From: Candidatus Latescibacter sp.
GTDB taxonomy: Bacteria; Latescibacterota; Latescibacteria; Latescibacterales; Latescibacteraceae
Direction: 5' to 3'
Assembly: GCA_030692375.1 (NCBI GenBank)
Contig: JAUYCD010000017.1
Location: forward strand, 1-44,205
DNA: 44,205 nucleotides
Below, piece by piece: positions 17,217 through 26,389 of this stretch (positions are counted from its first letter, which is position 1; every line of letters begins with the position of its first letter). Below the pieces are notes generated by a model that was given only the letters and a program-made list of their open reading frames with translations, made no database searches and had not been told where the DNA came from. The position numbers and the translations under genes were made by a program.

Positions 17217-18113
17217 TCATCCCATCGCCGAGGTATCTTCTGTAACCTCGCGGAAGTTTCCCATGCCGGCCACAACCGAGCTGACATTCTTATTCCTGAG
17301 AATCCATTTCAGAGCCGACCGGTAGGTTTCTTTCGGTTCACCCTCTTCTTTTCTCGGCCCGCCGGAACAGGTCTTCATGACCAGGATGCCCATACCGGCA
17401 GCCACTGCATCGGCTATTTCTTTCTCCTTGGCTTCCTGGTTCCACTCGCTGTAGATACCATAAATGGAATGGGTGAAATGTCCGGCATGGTTGTAAGGGA
17501 TCATGGCCACATCGTAGAATTTCGTTTTGACCCCGGCCCTCAGGATCTGATCGGCGCTTCCGGCATGGGATGAGAATCCGCAAAACCGTATCTTGCCGCT
17601 CTTTTTAGCCTTGGAGAACACTTCCATGAGGATCGTGTCATTCACAAATTCCTCCGATGTGGCGCCACGGACGAGCATAATATCGATAAAATCGGTTCGG
17701 AGCGCTTTCAGGCTGTCATCGATGGATTTCACCATGGCCTCCCGGTCGCCCATGAGCTTCTGATCTATTTTGGACTGGATCACCATGTTTTTCCGAATAT
17801 CCTTTATCACCGACCCGATTATTTCCTCGTTCTTTCCTTCCGAGTACATCCGCCCGGTATCGAAAAAATTCAATCCCATGTCGAGGCATTTTTTTATCAC
17901 CGAAGGCTCATTCGTCCGGGCCGCGCCGATGCCGACAGCCGATATTTTCAGGCCGGTCTTTCCGAGTGTGCGGAATTCCACATTCGTTTTGGGCGCCTGG
18001 GTTTCCCCTGAGTCGGGCGCTGCCAAACCAGTAAGACCGATGCCGATGATTCCTTCCGTGGTGCGGGTGAAAAATTCCTTACGGTTCATCTTTTTCTCTT
18101 CTTTATTTTCCAT
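17217..18113 (-). CDS. aldo/keto reductase, C-terminus short
   Basis: A 298-residue protein with a Tat-like leader (MNRKEFFTRTTEG, one Arg replaced by Lys). The (beta/alpha)8 reductase core follows: TLGKTGLKISAVGIG, the NFFDTGRMYSEGKNEE segment holding catalytic Asp and Tyr, then IQSKID, and FCGFSSHAG. It would reduce carbonyls with NADPH. Relatives of this exported type usually continue 40-80 residues past the EDTSAMG point, often with a Cys-rich tail. Here a stop falls just there, against the repeat-rich start of the next gene, so the tail may be lost. GGAG lies 7 bases before the ATG. Confidence 0.85.
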   Translation of the reverse strand: MENKEEKKMNRKEFFTRTTEGIIGIGLTGLAAPDSGETQAPKTNVEFRTLGKTGLKISAVGIGAARTNEPSVIKKCLDMGLNFFDTGRMYSEGKNEEIIGSVIKDIRKNMVIQSKIDQKLMGDREAMVKSIDDSLKALRTDFIDIMLVRGATSEEFVNDTILMEVFSKAKKSGKIRFCGFSSHAGSADQILRAGVKTKFYDVAMIPYNHAGHFTHSIYGIYSEWNQEAKEKEIADAVAAGMGILVMKTCSGGPRKEEGEPKETYRSALKWILRNKNVSSVVAGMGNFREVTEDTSAMG

Positions 18114-18144
18114 ACAATATCTCCGGAATCAAAGACAAAATTTA

Positions 18145-18175
18145 GACATGATTAACAAGATTAACAGGATAAACT
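18145..18175. repeat. degenerate 9-nt periodic repeat
   Basis: ATGATTAAC, AAGATTAAC and AGGATAAAC follow each other between the aldo/keto reductase and the next gene. No array structure with spacers is present. Confidence 0.6.
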
Positions 18176-18243
18176 CTTTGATTTAGAACTTATCAGTATT
18201 TAAGGATTTTCACATTGCCATGGCGATGCTCACGACTGCGTCG

Positions 18244-19062
18244 TCAGTCGCCCCGAAACATCAGGTATCGGATCGGCGTATAGAGACCGGACGGTATGCG
18301 CGCCCATCCGGTGATCCCCTGCGGTGTAAGAACGAGATAGTCATCGCCGTCGTTGACCAGCACGGTGATTGACGTTCCGGCATCGAGTTCGGCAACAGCC
18401 CCGGTACCGCCGCGATCATGCGTCAGCGTGATCTTTTTGGTCGTCACCGTTTCCATCCCGACATACTGCATCGGCTGGGGAATTTCAACAAGTCCCCTGT
18501 CCCTGATGGTGTATTTCCGCCGGATATCGAACATCGAATTGACATGCCCAGACGTGTATATGCAACCATCGCCGGGAATGTAGATGTCGGTGCACCAAGA
18601 GGTCCGCCCGCGGAAACCGAGGCTGTCTCCGGCAACATCGAATATGAGGAAATACGGATCGGCGCTCAATCCCGGGGAAAAAACGATGGTATACCGTTTA
18701 GTGGTATCTGGAGTCAATGACGTAATCAGTACACGCTCACTATGCCCCATAGCCTCGATAGCTCCGGGATGTTCTGCTGCCGAAAAATACTTTCCATCTT
18801 CGCGATAAACACCATCCAGCACTATAGATTGCACTTTGGCAAGGGAGGGATTGTAATGAACGTGAACCCCTTCGGGATGATAGCTGCCCTTCACTGCAAC
18901 GGTTTCCAGCGCTTCGAATGCCGGCGGCACGCGGTGCGTGTCGGCAACAATACGCTTGCCCAACTCGTCCATGTTCCTTCCGACATCATCTTGCGCCCAC
19001 GCTTGAAAAGGAAGGAGCATAACGACAACCGCGAGAATCATGTTATTGCTATTCCGTTTCAT
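18244..19062 (-). CDS. exported protein with C-terminal SH3-like domain
   Basis: A 272-residue protein with a clean signal peptide cut after QAWAQ (about residue 24). Residues about 205-262 (ITLTHDRGGTGAVAELDAG onward to GWARIPSG) resemble a bacterial SH3 fold: a strand, a turn, a strand, and a GWARI end. The middle part (SYHPEGVHVHYNP, TKRYTIVFSPG, DIYIPGDGCIYTSGHVNS) is beta-rich and not recognised. GGAGG lies 9 bases before the ATG. SH3-like domains in exported proteins often bind cell-wall peptides, but that cannot be shown here. It is encoded alone between two other exported or metabolic genes. Confidence 0.65.
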   Translation of the reverse strand: MKRNSNNMILAVVVMLLPFQAWAQDDVGRNMDELGKRIVADTHRVPPAFEALETVAVKGSYHPEGVHVHYNPSLAKVQSIVLDGVYREDGKYFSAAEHPGAIEAMGHSERVLITSLTPDTTKRYTIVFSPGLSADPYFLIFDVAGDSLGFRGRTSWCTDIYIPGDGCIYTSGHVNSMFDIRRKYTIRDRGLVEIPQPMQYVGMETVTTKKITLTHDRGGTGAVAELDAGTSITVLVNDGDDYLVLTPQGITGWARIPSGLYTPIRYLMFRGD

Positions 19063-19364
19063 GGCGTTCAGTCCTCCTTTGATCCGACATTCCCCATATC
19101 ATAATCATGGGCATTCGAAATTCTTCTCAAACTTATTGATAAACGAATATTACTTTCAATAAATTCATTAGCAAGTATATTTTTTTATCTTGATCGATGA
19201 ATTATGCCACGTACATGCTTGTTTAACCATGCACCGATAAGTCAAAGGTTTCAATAAAAATTATTGAAGCAAGTATCTTTTCTTTGCGAACTTTGCGAGA
19301 AATATTCCTTTCATTCCGGATTCTGGATTCTGACTCCTGAATTCAGTCTTTTCAAATCCCTTAT
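19063..19364. other. gene-free stretch with a dispersed repeat
   Basis: A/T-rich from 19120 to 19260. At 19313-19346 it carries the GGATTCTGGATTCTGAC/GAATTC repeat also seen in 17171-17206. No convincing gene is seen. Confidence 0.6.
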
Positions 19365-20735
19365 TCATAAAGGAAAAGGAGTTAGCTTGCCGTTGTTTTT
19401 GATCATTCTCTCCAGGCTCAACAGATTCAGCATAAGGCACCGCGGCTGGTGGAAATTGCACTTGCGGAAGGGGCTGATGCCTTCCCTGACGAGATTCTCG
19501 CCGTACCGGTCGACAGCCTGGCGCCATACTCCGATGCCGGTGCTGGCGATTGTCCGAAGGGTGAATTCACGGGTCCGCTCGTACCATTCCTTGGCCCAGA
19601 TGTCACCAGTATATTCCAAAACGGTCAGGCAGGCAATCAGAATTTCGCACTCCGCCCACATGGTTTTAACATCGTAGCTCGGTCCTAAACGATGCCCGGG
19701 GATATCGAGTACATAAAAATTTTCATCCCCGCACCCGCCGTATACATAATCCCAGGCCATTTCCAGGAACCGGCGGACCCGGCTCTTGCAGATATAAAAA
19801 ATGGTTCCGTTACGCACCAGGAGGGAGCTGTGCATGATCATCCATAAAGTCTCGATGCAGTGCCCCACATACATGTATCCCTCGTAGCCGGGTATCCGGG
19901 TATAATCATGCAGAAGCCATTCATTGGTGACTCCGAAATCCGGATTCCAGAACTTGTTCAGAACCAGACCCATGTGCTGTGTGAGAATTTTTTCCAGTTG
20001 GGCGTCCGGGTGGTGGCTGAGAAGGTTGGCGAGCATGTCGATGATTACCATGGAATGCCCCTGGTCGCGCGCTCCCCGTTTGGGAAACACATCGGAGCTG
20101 ATGGCGTTTCCCCATACCACAGCGCCGGCATATCCGGGGTCATCGTAAGCCTTGACAGATGCATGGAGAGATTCCAGCGCAAGCTCCAGGTCTTCCGGAT
20201 TACCGGCGGCTTTGTATAATTCCGCCAGACCGTGGGCGGCAAACATCCATCCGTAGATGTTTTCGCTCACCCCTTCCTTTATCCGGCCGTCACGGTACAC
20301 CCGCTCGTACCATTTCCCCTGCCCCGCCCGCATATACTTTACCAGGAAATTCCTGGTCTTGCGTGCAATTTCCAAAAAACGCTCATCATGCCCGAAATTG
20401 TTATACAGGAAGGAGTACACCCAGACCGCCCGTCCCTGGTACCAGATATATTTCTCATCATCGCACACTGTCCCGTCATCGTTGAGCAGGCACATGAATC
20501 CGCCCAGTTCGCGGTCATAGGCGCCCTTGTCCCAGAAAGGCAGGAACTGTTTAAACAGGCGGTCACGGTAATCATCACGGAGTTCCTCGAGGGTCAACCC
20601 CGCGATAAATTCGGGAAGCGATTTGAAAGCGGCGGGTTTCAATTCCCCTTTCGGGACCACGGGGACAGCGCCCGCACCCAGGGCGCCGCCGAGACCCGCA
20701 GCCAGCGAGGTTCCGATAAAATGTCGTCGTTTCAT
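19365..20735 (-). CDS. AGE-family epimerase/isomerase with Tat signal
   Basis: A 456-residue protein of the N-acylglucosamine 2-epimerase family, an alpha/alpha-barrel that isomerises sugars such as GlcNAc/ManNAc or mannose/fructose. The leader MKRRHFIGTSLAAGLGG is a twin-arginine type signal. Family features are KYIWYQGRAVWVYSFLYNNFG at about 95, the WMFAAHGLAELY helix, a GHCIETLWMIMHSS helix, and KTMWAECEILIACL with the conserved His/Glu region. It acts outside the cytoplasm, which is unusual for the classic enzymes but common in lineages rich in secreted sugar enzymes. GGGG lies 7 bases before the start. It probably works on sugars released outside the cell. Confidence 0.88.
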   Translation of the reverse strand: MKRRHFIGTSLAAGLGGALGAGAVPVVPKGELKPAAFKSLPEFIAGLTLEELRDDYRDRLFKQFLPFWDKGAYDRELGGFMCLLNDDGTVCDDEKYIWYQGRAVWVYSFLYNNFGHDERFLEIARKTRNFLVKYMRAGQGKWYERVYRDGRIKEGVSENIYGWMFAAHGLAELYKAAGNPEDLELALESLHASVKAYDDPGYAGAVVWGNAISSDVFPKRGARDQGHSMVIIDMLANLLSHHPDAQLEKILTQHMGLVLNKFWNPDFGVTNEWLLHDYTRIPGYEGYMYVGHCIETLWMIMHSSLLVRNGTIFYICKSRVRRFLEMAWDYVYGGCGDENFYVLDIPGHRLGPSYDVKTMWAECEILIACLTVLEYTGDIWAKEWYERTREFTLRTIASTGIGVWRQAVDRYGENLVREGISPFRKCNFHQPRCLMLNLLSLERMIKNNGKLTPFPL

Positions 20736-21151
20736 ATTTACCCCATCTTCCTATCGGTTATGAGCGGTTAATGTCTTGTAAAAAAAGTCGTTGTAAAAGA
20801 AAAATCCCCCCTCCACCTTCGCGGCGACCCCCTTGATAAGGGGTAAAAAGATTTCCCGCTCACAAAGTTCCCCCCTTAACAAGGGGGGATGCCGATAGGC
20901 AGGGGGGATTATAATATGCCGAAAGAGTTCTCTGTCTTTGGGAAATAAAAGTAGGGCATCGGCATCTGTATATAATCAAATCTACCATCAATTAAAATAC
21001 AGTTTCCGGTAAAAGCAATGTGTTTCATGATGTCGACGCCGCATTTCCGGTCATTTTTTCAGCCGGTTAAACCTTTTTCAAGCCTGAATTGTCGAATAGT
21101 TAGAATTTTTCAAGGGATAAACGATAAACAACTTCACCAAAAAGGGGAAAA
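20736..21151. other. intergenic region before the transport cluster
   Basis: The left part holds the palindrome at 20803-20910. The right part, up to 21151, should carry the promoter of the cluster. I see no strong -35/-10 pair there. AAGGGGAA just before the ATG at 21152 is a good ribosome site, and nearly the same sequence precedes the gene at 39327. No gene is seen. Confidence 0.5.
20803..20910. repeat. MITE-like palindrome with AATCCCCCC ends
   Basis: AATCCCCCC at the left is matched by GGGGGGATT at the right over 108 bp, with inner hairpins CCCCCTTGATAAGGGG and CCCCCCTTAACAAGGGGGG. It is non-coding. Confidence 0.75.
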
Positions 21152-21859
21152 ATGAAAAAGTTAACCCTTGTATTCAGTTTCATGCTGTCAGTGACGCTCT
21201 GCACTCTGTTCCATTCGAACGCCTACAGCCAGCCTCCGGCCGGAGGACAGGGCCAGAGAGCCCCTATATCCATCGACCAGCAGATAGATCAGCTCGACAA
21301 AGCGGTCTCCCTCACCCCGGACCAGAAGAAAAAAATACGGGCCATTTATGAGGAAAACGAGAAAAATCGGACTCAGCCGCCCGCACAGTCCTCGGGCGAC
21401 AGGCCGAATGCACGGCGCGACCGGTTGAACCAGTCACAGCAGATGGGGGGCCGGGGGCAGGCGCTGAACCAGGAGATAGAAAAAGTCCTCACCCCTGCCC
21501 AGGTGAAAAAACTCGCCGCATTCAGAAACCAGTCCGGCATTGACAGACGGATTGAGCAGTTGAGCAGCCTGAAACTGACCGATGATCAGAAGAAAAAGCT
21601 ACGCACCGTCTTCGAAAATCAAAATGCAAGAATGCAGAAAACGCGAGAGCAGAGGCAGAGCCAGGGTCAGGATCAGAGCCAGGATCAACAGGCCATGATG
21701 GAAACATTCCGCAAGATGCAGGAAGAGAACAACAATGAAATAAAGAAGGTTCTGACCGCAGCGCAGGCCAAGCAATATGATGACATGCAGCAGCAGATGA
21801 TGAACAGGAGAGGCCAGGGCGGAGGACAGGGAAGAGGTGGCAGGGGTCAGCAAAACTAA
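21152..21859 (+). CDS. Spy/LTXXQ-like periplasmic protein
   Basis: A 235-residue protein with a signal peptide ending near SNAYSQ (about residue 27). It has two helical repeats of the LTxxQ kind, SLTPDQKKKIRAIYEEN (about 53-69) and KLTDDQKKKLRTVFENQ (about 142-158), each followed by a VLTPAQ or VLTAAQ box. The rest is rich in Gln, Gly and Arg, with a GQGGGQGRGGRGQQ tail. Spy/CpxP-type proteins are periplasmic chaperones or stress sensors. It opens the plus-strand transport cluster, 37 bases before the ABC ATPase, and may sense or protect the envelope during export. The Gly-rich tail resembles the Gly-rich insertions of the large permease two genes on. Confidence 0.75.
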   Translation: MKKLTLVFSFMLSVTLCTLFHSNAYSQPPAGGQGQRAPISIDQQIDQLDKAVSLTPDQKKKIRAIYEENEKNRTQPPAQSSGDRPNARRDRLNQSQQMGGRGQALNQEIEKVLTPAQVKKLAAFRNQSGIDRRIEQLSSLKLTDDQKKKLRTVFENQNARMQKTREQRQSQGQDQSQDQQAMMETFRKMQEENNNEIKKVLTAAQAKQYDDMQQQMMNRRGQGGGQGRGGRGQQN

Positions 21860-21896
21860 ATGGGCAGGCCGGACACGCCTTCATAGGGAACGTGGC

Positions 21897-22817
21897 ATGA
21901 ATATAAGCATCAAGAACCTGAGTAAAGTGTACAAACAGGGAACCAAAGCGCTGAAAGATGTGAATCTGGAGATCGGAAACGGAATGTTCGGTCTTCTGGG
22001 GCCGAACGGCGCAGGAAAAACCACACTGATGCGTATCCTGGTCACCTTGATGGAGCCTACAGACGGGATGGTAACCTTCAACGGTCTTGACCTTAAAAAA
22101 GATCGCGGAACAATTCGCTCCATGCTCGGATATCTTCCGCAGGAGTTTCGCATGTTTTCACGTTTGAAGGCTTGGGAGTTTCTCGACTACTCGGCGCAGC
22201 TCGCCGGAATTTCCCGTAACGGCAACCGTCGTGAGGTGGTAAGCAAAATGCTCGAATCGGTGGGACTTTATGAGGCGAGAGACCGTCAGGCCAACAAGCT
22301 CTCCGGCGGAATGAAACGGCGTCTCGGCATTGCGCAGGCGCTGATCGGCAATCCGAAGGTGCTGGTGGTGGATGAGCCCACAATCGGGCTGGACCCCGAA
22401 GAGCGTATACGGTTCCGCAACCTGCTTGCCGACATGAGCCGTGAGGAAAAAATCATTATTCTTTCCACCCATATCGTTGGGGATATTTCCAGCACCTGCG
22501 AGCATATGGCCATGCTCGACGAGGGGGAATTGGTTTACCACGGCGCTCCCGAGAAACTCCTGGAGGAGGCGAGGGGGCATGTCTGGCTGATCGATGCTGT
22601 AGATGCCGATGTTGAAAAAATCAAGAAGAAGTACTCGGTCATTGCGTCGGTTCCATCCAGGCACGGTCTTGAAGTCCAGGTGGTAGGTGATCATCTGGAA
22701 GGTTTTACCGGCAGAGAAATCGAACCGAATCTTGAACACGCCTATGTGTATTTTTTGGAAAAGAGAGCCTCTGAGGCTGCTGAATATGCTCTTTTGGAAG
22801 AGGATTGGACCTCATGA
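21897..22817 (+). CDS. ABC transporter ATP-binding protein
   Basis: A 306-residue ATPase, start at MNISIKNLSK (21897); a longer frame from 21837 overlaps the previous gene. Walker A is GPNGAGKTT at about 36-44, the Q-loop YLPQEF at about 84-89, the signature LSGGMKRR, Walker B VLVVDEPTIGLDP, and the H-loop STHIVGD. This is the CcmA/NatA-type ATPase used by ABC-2 exporters. The C-terminal ~80 residues form a small extra domain. Its stop overlaps the permease start (ATGA, 22814-22817), so the two should be made together. It is a close paralogue of the ATPase domain fused to the second RND pump at 32552-37312. Confidence 0.93.
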   Translation: MNISIKNLSKVYKQGTKALKDVNLEIGNGMFGLLGPNGAGKTTLMRILVTLMEPTDGMVTFNGLDLKKDRGTIRSMLGYLPQEFRMFSRLKAWEFLDYSAQLAGISRNGNRREVVSKMLESVGLYEARDRQANKLSGGMKRRLGIAQALIGNPKVLVVDEPTIGLDPEERIRFRNLLADMSREEKIIILSTHIVGDISSTCEHMAMLDEGELVYHGAPEKLLEEARGHVWLIDAVDADVEKIKKKYSVIASVPSRHGLEVQVVGDHLEGFTGREIEPNLEHAYVYFLEKRASEAAEYALLEEDWTS

Positions 22818-25800
22818 TATCGATAAAAAAAATCTTAACGGTGGCCGTATTTGAGGCCAAAACGCTCTTCCGGAGCTGGTTCTTCAGGATATTCTCCGTG
22901 CTTGCCCTGTTCATCCTCGTTATCATGGATATAGCTCTTTTCGCCCTTCCCCAAAGCTCCTGGATGAACCGTGGGCTGGAAGCTTCCATACCCTATATGA
23001 ACCTGGTGCTTTTGAATGTGGTGCAGGCCATCATTGCAGTATTCATGGCATCGGAATTCCTCAAATACGATTACAAGCTGGATACCACAGAAGCCATATA
23101 TGCCCGCTCGATGACCAACGCCGATTATGTTCTCGGTAAAACGTTCGGCGTGCTTATGGTATTCATAGTTTTGAATATTCTCGTCCTCCTGATTTCATTT
23201 ATTTTCAATTTTTTCTTTACTGAAATTCCGGTGCTGCCGGCTGTTTATCTCTATTATCCGCTGTTGATAAGCCTTCCGACCCTTATTTTCATTTTCGGGC
23301 TTTCGTTTGTGTTCATGGTTACCATACGCAACCAGGCGGTAACCTTCATCATCATCCTGGGATATATAGCCAGCACCCTCTTTTTCCTGAGCGGCAGATT
23401 CCATCATATATTCGATTACATGTCCAATACTGTTCCGCTCATGTATTCGGGTATAGTCGGTTTCGGAGACATTTCCACCATCCTTATCCACCGTGGAATT
23501 TATCTCAGTCTTGGGATAGGATTCATCTTCGCCTCCGTGGTTCTCATGAAAAGGCTTTCCCAATCAAGAGCCATGACGCAAGTGTCTTTGGTCTCCTCCA
23601 TCCTGTTCATCTGCTGTGGATTCTACCTCGGATACATTTATATCCAGCGGCTTTCGGATGGAGTTAAGCTGCGGGAGAATATGCGGGCGCTTAACAGCCG
23701 GATAATTAAAAACCCCTCCATATCCATGTCCGCCTGTGCGCTCTCTCTTGCCCACCTGGGAAAAGAGATCGAAGCAAATGCGGCTCTCACTTTCATTAAT
23801 AAAACCGAGGGACCGATCTCAGAATACCAGTTCAGCCTCAATCCGGACTTAAAAGTCCTGAGCGTAAACCGTGGGGGACAAGACCTGCAGTATGATCGGA
23901 CCTTACACATTATAACCATAAAGCCCGCTTCCCCTCTGGCACCGGGCGCTCTCGATTCGCTGACCATATCCTATCGCGGGAAAATCAACGAGGATGCGGC
24001 CTATTCTGAGATCGATGAAAATACCCGTGAGGCAGGCTATCGATTCTGGGTTTATAATATTGACAAACGATATGGATTTTTCACTCCGAGCTATGTTCTC
24101 CTCACTGCGGAGAATCTCTGGTATCCGGTGGCCGGTGTTCCGTATGGATCCGGCTATCCTATACTGAAAGGCAAGGACTTTGTAAAATTTACGCTCCGTG
24201 TAAAAACGGTTCCCGGTCTGACTGTTATCTCCCAGGGCAAAGAATCCAAACCCGCTCCGGGAGTGTTCGAGTTCAAACCAGAGGCTGCCCTTTCCCAGAT
24301 TTCCCTGGTAATAGGGAACTACGAAAAACGCTCCGTTACCGCGCAGGGAATAGAGTACAATCTCTATATTGCGCCCGGACATGATTATTTTTCGCAGTAT
24401 TTCAAGGCGCTCAAGACCAAGCTGCCGGAGCTGATCGACGCCAATATGACCGATTTCGAGCGGAAACTGGATATCAGCTATCCTTTTGCCCGTCTCTCCC
24501 TTGTTGAGGTACCCATCCAGTTCTATGCCTACCCCCGCATCTGGAGCACTGCTCAGGAAACAGTGCAGCCGGAGCAGGTGTTTATCCCCGAAAAAGGGGT
24601 TACCCTCCGCGCCGCCGATTTTAAGCGCTCATCCTATTTTATGAAACAAGGCGGTGGTAGAGGTGGCGGTGGCGGTGGCGGCATGGGTGGCGGTGGAGGC
24701 GGCGGCGGTAGAGGCGGCGGCAGCGGACAGACCATGACCGACGAGGAAAACCAGAGCAACCTGTTCAACAGGTTTATCCAGACGACTTTTGCAGGGAGCG
24801 GTCCGGATAACCGGATGATGCGGCAGGTAATCTCCCAGTTCACTTCCGGGAGGAACCTAGATCTACAGCGTATGGCGTTTTCCGCCGGGATGGGTCTGGT
24901 CAATGCCCCGGATTACGGCCTGTTTCCCGAGTTTTACTCTTATGCGAACCATTTTCATTCCGAAGAGTGGCCGATACTGAACATGGCCATTGAAAACTAC
25001 TTTAAAGCACGCACTTCTCAAAGTTCTTCCGGCTTCCGATCATTCATGGGAGGAGCAAGCACAGATGATAATGCGAACACTGCCCTGCAGAAACAGAACC
25101 TGAAGGAGATTCTCGCCGACCCCACGAAGAAGGATATCGTGCAGGATGTTCTGAGCAGCAAGAGCAGCTACCTCTTTTCACTCCTTGAAAGCCGGGCGGG
25201 AAAAGAAGGATTCAATGCTTTCCTCTCTGATTTTCTCTACAAGAACCAGTTTCGTGACGCCGAAACCGAAGAATTGCTTAAGGCCCTGGATGAGAAATTC
25301 AAATTTGAGCTGAAACCCTACCTGGATGCCTGGTACAACCAAAAAGGACTGCCTGCTTTTATCGTCGGAGAGATGAAATGCTATGAGGTAATTGAAAGCA
25401 GCATGACCCGTTACCAGGTTATCTTCTCCGTATCCAATCCGGAGCCGGCGGAGGGGCTCATGTCGGTCTCTTTCATGGTGGGCGGCCAGCGCGGCGACCG
25501 TCAGCAGATGATGGGAATCGGAGGGGGCGCCAGCAGCAACCCTACATCCTTTATCGATTTGAAGGGGAAAGAAACCAAGGAAATCGGAATTCTCCTTGAT
25601 TCCGCTCCACGGATGGCGACGATAAAAACGTTTATCTCCCAGAATCTTCCCTCTTCGTTCAGTCGGAATTTCGGCAAACCGGAAAAAAATCCGAATATTA
25701 TTCCTTACGAGGGAGCAAAGATTCTCGATAAACCGCTGAGTTTTGCCGAGACGGGAGAAATAATCGTTGATGATGAAGATCCCGGTTTTCAGACAGTTTC

Positions 25801-26341
25801 CCTGGAAAAAGAATCGTTTCTCAAACGGCTGCTCGTGCGGAATAAAGATGACGAAAAGGGATATGCACCCATGCGGTTCTTCAGACCGCCGCTGAACTGG
25901 CGGCACACCGTACAGGGAGAATATTACGGCTTATATAAACACACTGCTTACTATATAAAATCCGGAGACGGCAAAAAGAAGGCAATCTGGAAAACTCAGA
26001 TACCGGAAACCGGAAACTACAGCGTTTACATGTACAACTCTCCGTCCCGAGGCGGAATGATGCAGAGAGGAGGAGGACGGGTGGTGGTGGTGGGAGGTGG
26101 CGGCGGCGGAAGGCAGCAACAGCAGCAGAAACCTTCGGATACTACAGAGTATCATTATTTCGTTCATCATGACGACGGAGTTGATGAAATTGAGTTTGAA
26201 GGCTCCCAATCCCCCGAGGGCTGGAACCTGCTCGGCACATTCCATATTACAGCCGGTCAGACCGAAGTGGAACTGACCAATAAATCAAAAGGTCCGGTTG
26301 TGGTTGCAGATGCAGTGAAATGGGTGAAACAGGGTGGGTAA
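22814..26341 (+). CDS. ABC-2 permease fused to M1-like (no HExxH) and golvesin-like domains
   Basis: A 1175-residue protein, start at the ATGA overlap (MISIKKIL). The N-terminal ~280 residues have about seven membrane segments of an ABC-2 permease. Residues about 300-870 are an extracytoplasmic region like the M1-aminopeptidase domains fused to such permeases (LSLVEVPIQFYAYPRIW, TAQETVQPEQVFIPEKG), but no HExxH zinc site exists, so it is probably not a peptidase. A poly-Gly segment is at 613-637, with a second in VVVVGGGGGG near the end. The last ~150 residues (from FFRPPLNWRH through YHYFVHHDDG to VVVADAVKWV) match the golvesin C-terminal/xanthan-lyase-associated domain, a beta-sandwich of exported proteins. 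It probably forms the membrane part of an exporter with the preceding ATPase. Confidence 0.85.
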   Translation: MISIKKILTVAVFEAKTLFRSWFFRIFSVLALFILVIMDIALFALPQSSWMNRGLEASIPYMNLVLLNVVQAIIAVFMASEFLKYDYKLDTTEAIYARSMTNADYVLGKTFGVLMVFIVLNILVLLISFIFNFFFTEIPVLPAVYLYYPLLISLPTLIFIFGLSFVFMVTIRNQAVTFIIILGYIASTLFFLSGRFHHIFDYMSNTVPLMYSGIVGFGDISTILIHRGIYLSLGIGFIFASVVLMKRLSQSRAMTQVSLVSSILFICCGFYLGYIYIQRLSDGVKLRENMRALNSRIIKNPSISMSACALSLAHLGKEIEANAALTFINKTEGPISEYQFSLNPDLKVLSVNRGGQDLQYDRTLHIITIKPASPLAPGALDSLTISYRGKINEDAAYSEIDENTREAGYRFWVYNIDKRYGFFTPSYVLLTAENLWYPVAGVPYGSGYPILKGKDFVKFTLRVKTVPGLTVISQGKESKPAPGVFEFKPEAALSQISLVIGNYEKRSVTAQGIEYNLYIAPGHDYFSQYFKALKTKLPELIDANMTDFERKLDISYPFARLSLVEVPIQFYAYPRIWSTAQETVQPEQVFIPEKGVTLRAADFKRSSYFMKQGGGRGGGGGGGMGGGGGGGGRGGGSGQTMTDEENQSNLFNRFIQTTFAGSGPDNRMMRQVISQFTSGRNLDLQRMAFSAGMGLVNAPDYGLFPEFYSYANHFHSEEWPILNMAIENYFKARTSQSSSGFRSFMGGASTDDNANTALQKQNLKEILADPTKKDIVQDVLSSKSSYLFSLLESRAGKEGFNAFLSDFLYKNQFRDAETEELLKALDEKFKFELKPYLDAWYNQKGLPAFIVGEMKCYEVIESSMTRYQVIFSVSNPEPAEGLMSVSFMVGGQRGDRQQMMGIGGGASSNPTSFIDLKGKETKEIGILLDSAPRMATIKTFISQNLPSSFSRNFGKPEKNPNIIPYEGAKILDKPLSFAETGEIIVDDEDPGFQTVSLEKESFLKRLLVRNKDDEKGYAPMRFFRPPLNWRHTVQGEYYGLYKHTAYYIKSGDGKKKAIWKTQIPETGNYSVYMYNSPSRGGMMQRGGGRVVVVGGGGGGRQQQQQKPSDTTEYHYFVHHDDGVDEIEFEGSQSPEGWNLLGTFHITAGQTEVELTNKSKGPVVVADAVKWVKQGG
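24651..24724 (+). repeat. GGC/GGT-rich low-complexity tract
   Basis: An imperfect run of GGC and GGT codons encodes about 20 Gly interrupted by Arg, Met and Ser within the permease gene. A shorter one is at 26065-26110, followed by a run of Gln codons. Such tracts are prone to slippage and length change. Confidence 0.8.
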
Positions 26342-26389
26342 TACAGAATTTCGATCACCGATATTAACCATAAATCAAACCAGGAACAT

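Noticed and set aside
18145-18175. CRISPR-like array
   Set aside because: The 9-nt periodic units adjoin without spacers, and no cas genes are present.
22814-26341. Active M1 aminopeptidase
   Set aside because: No HExxH motif or downstream Glu ligand is present in the whole protein.
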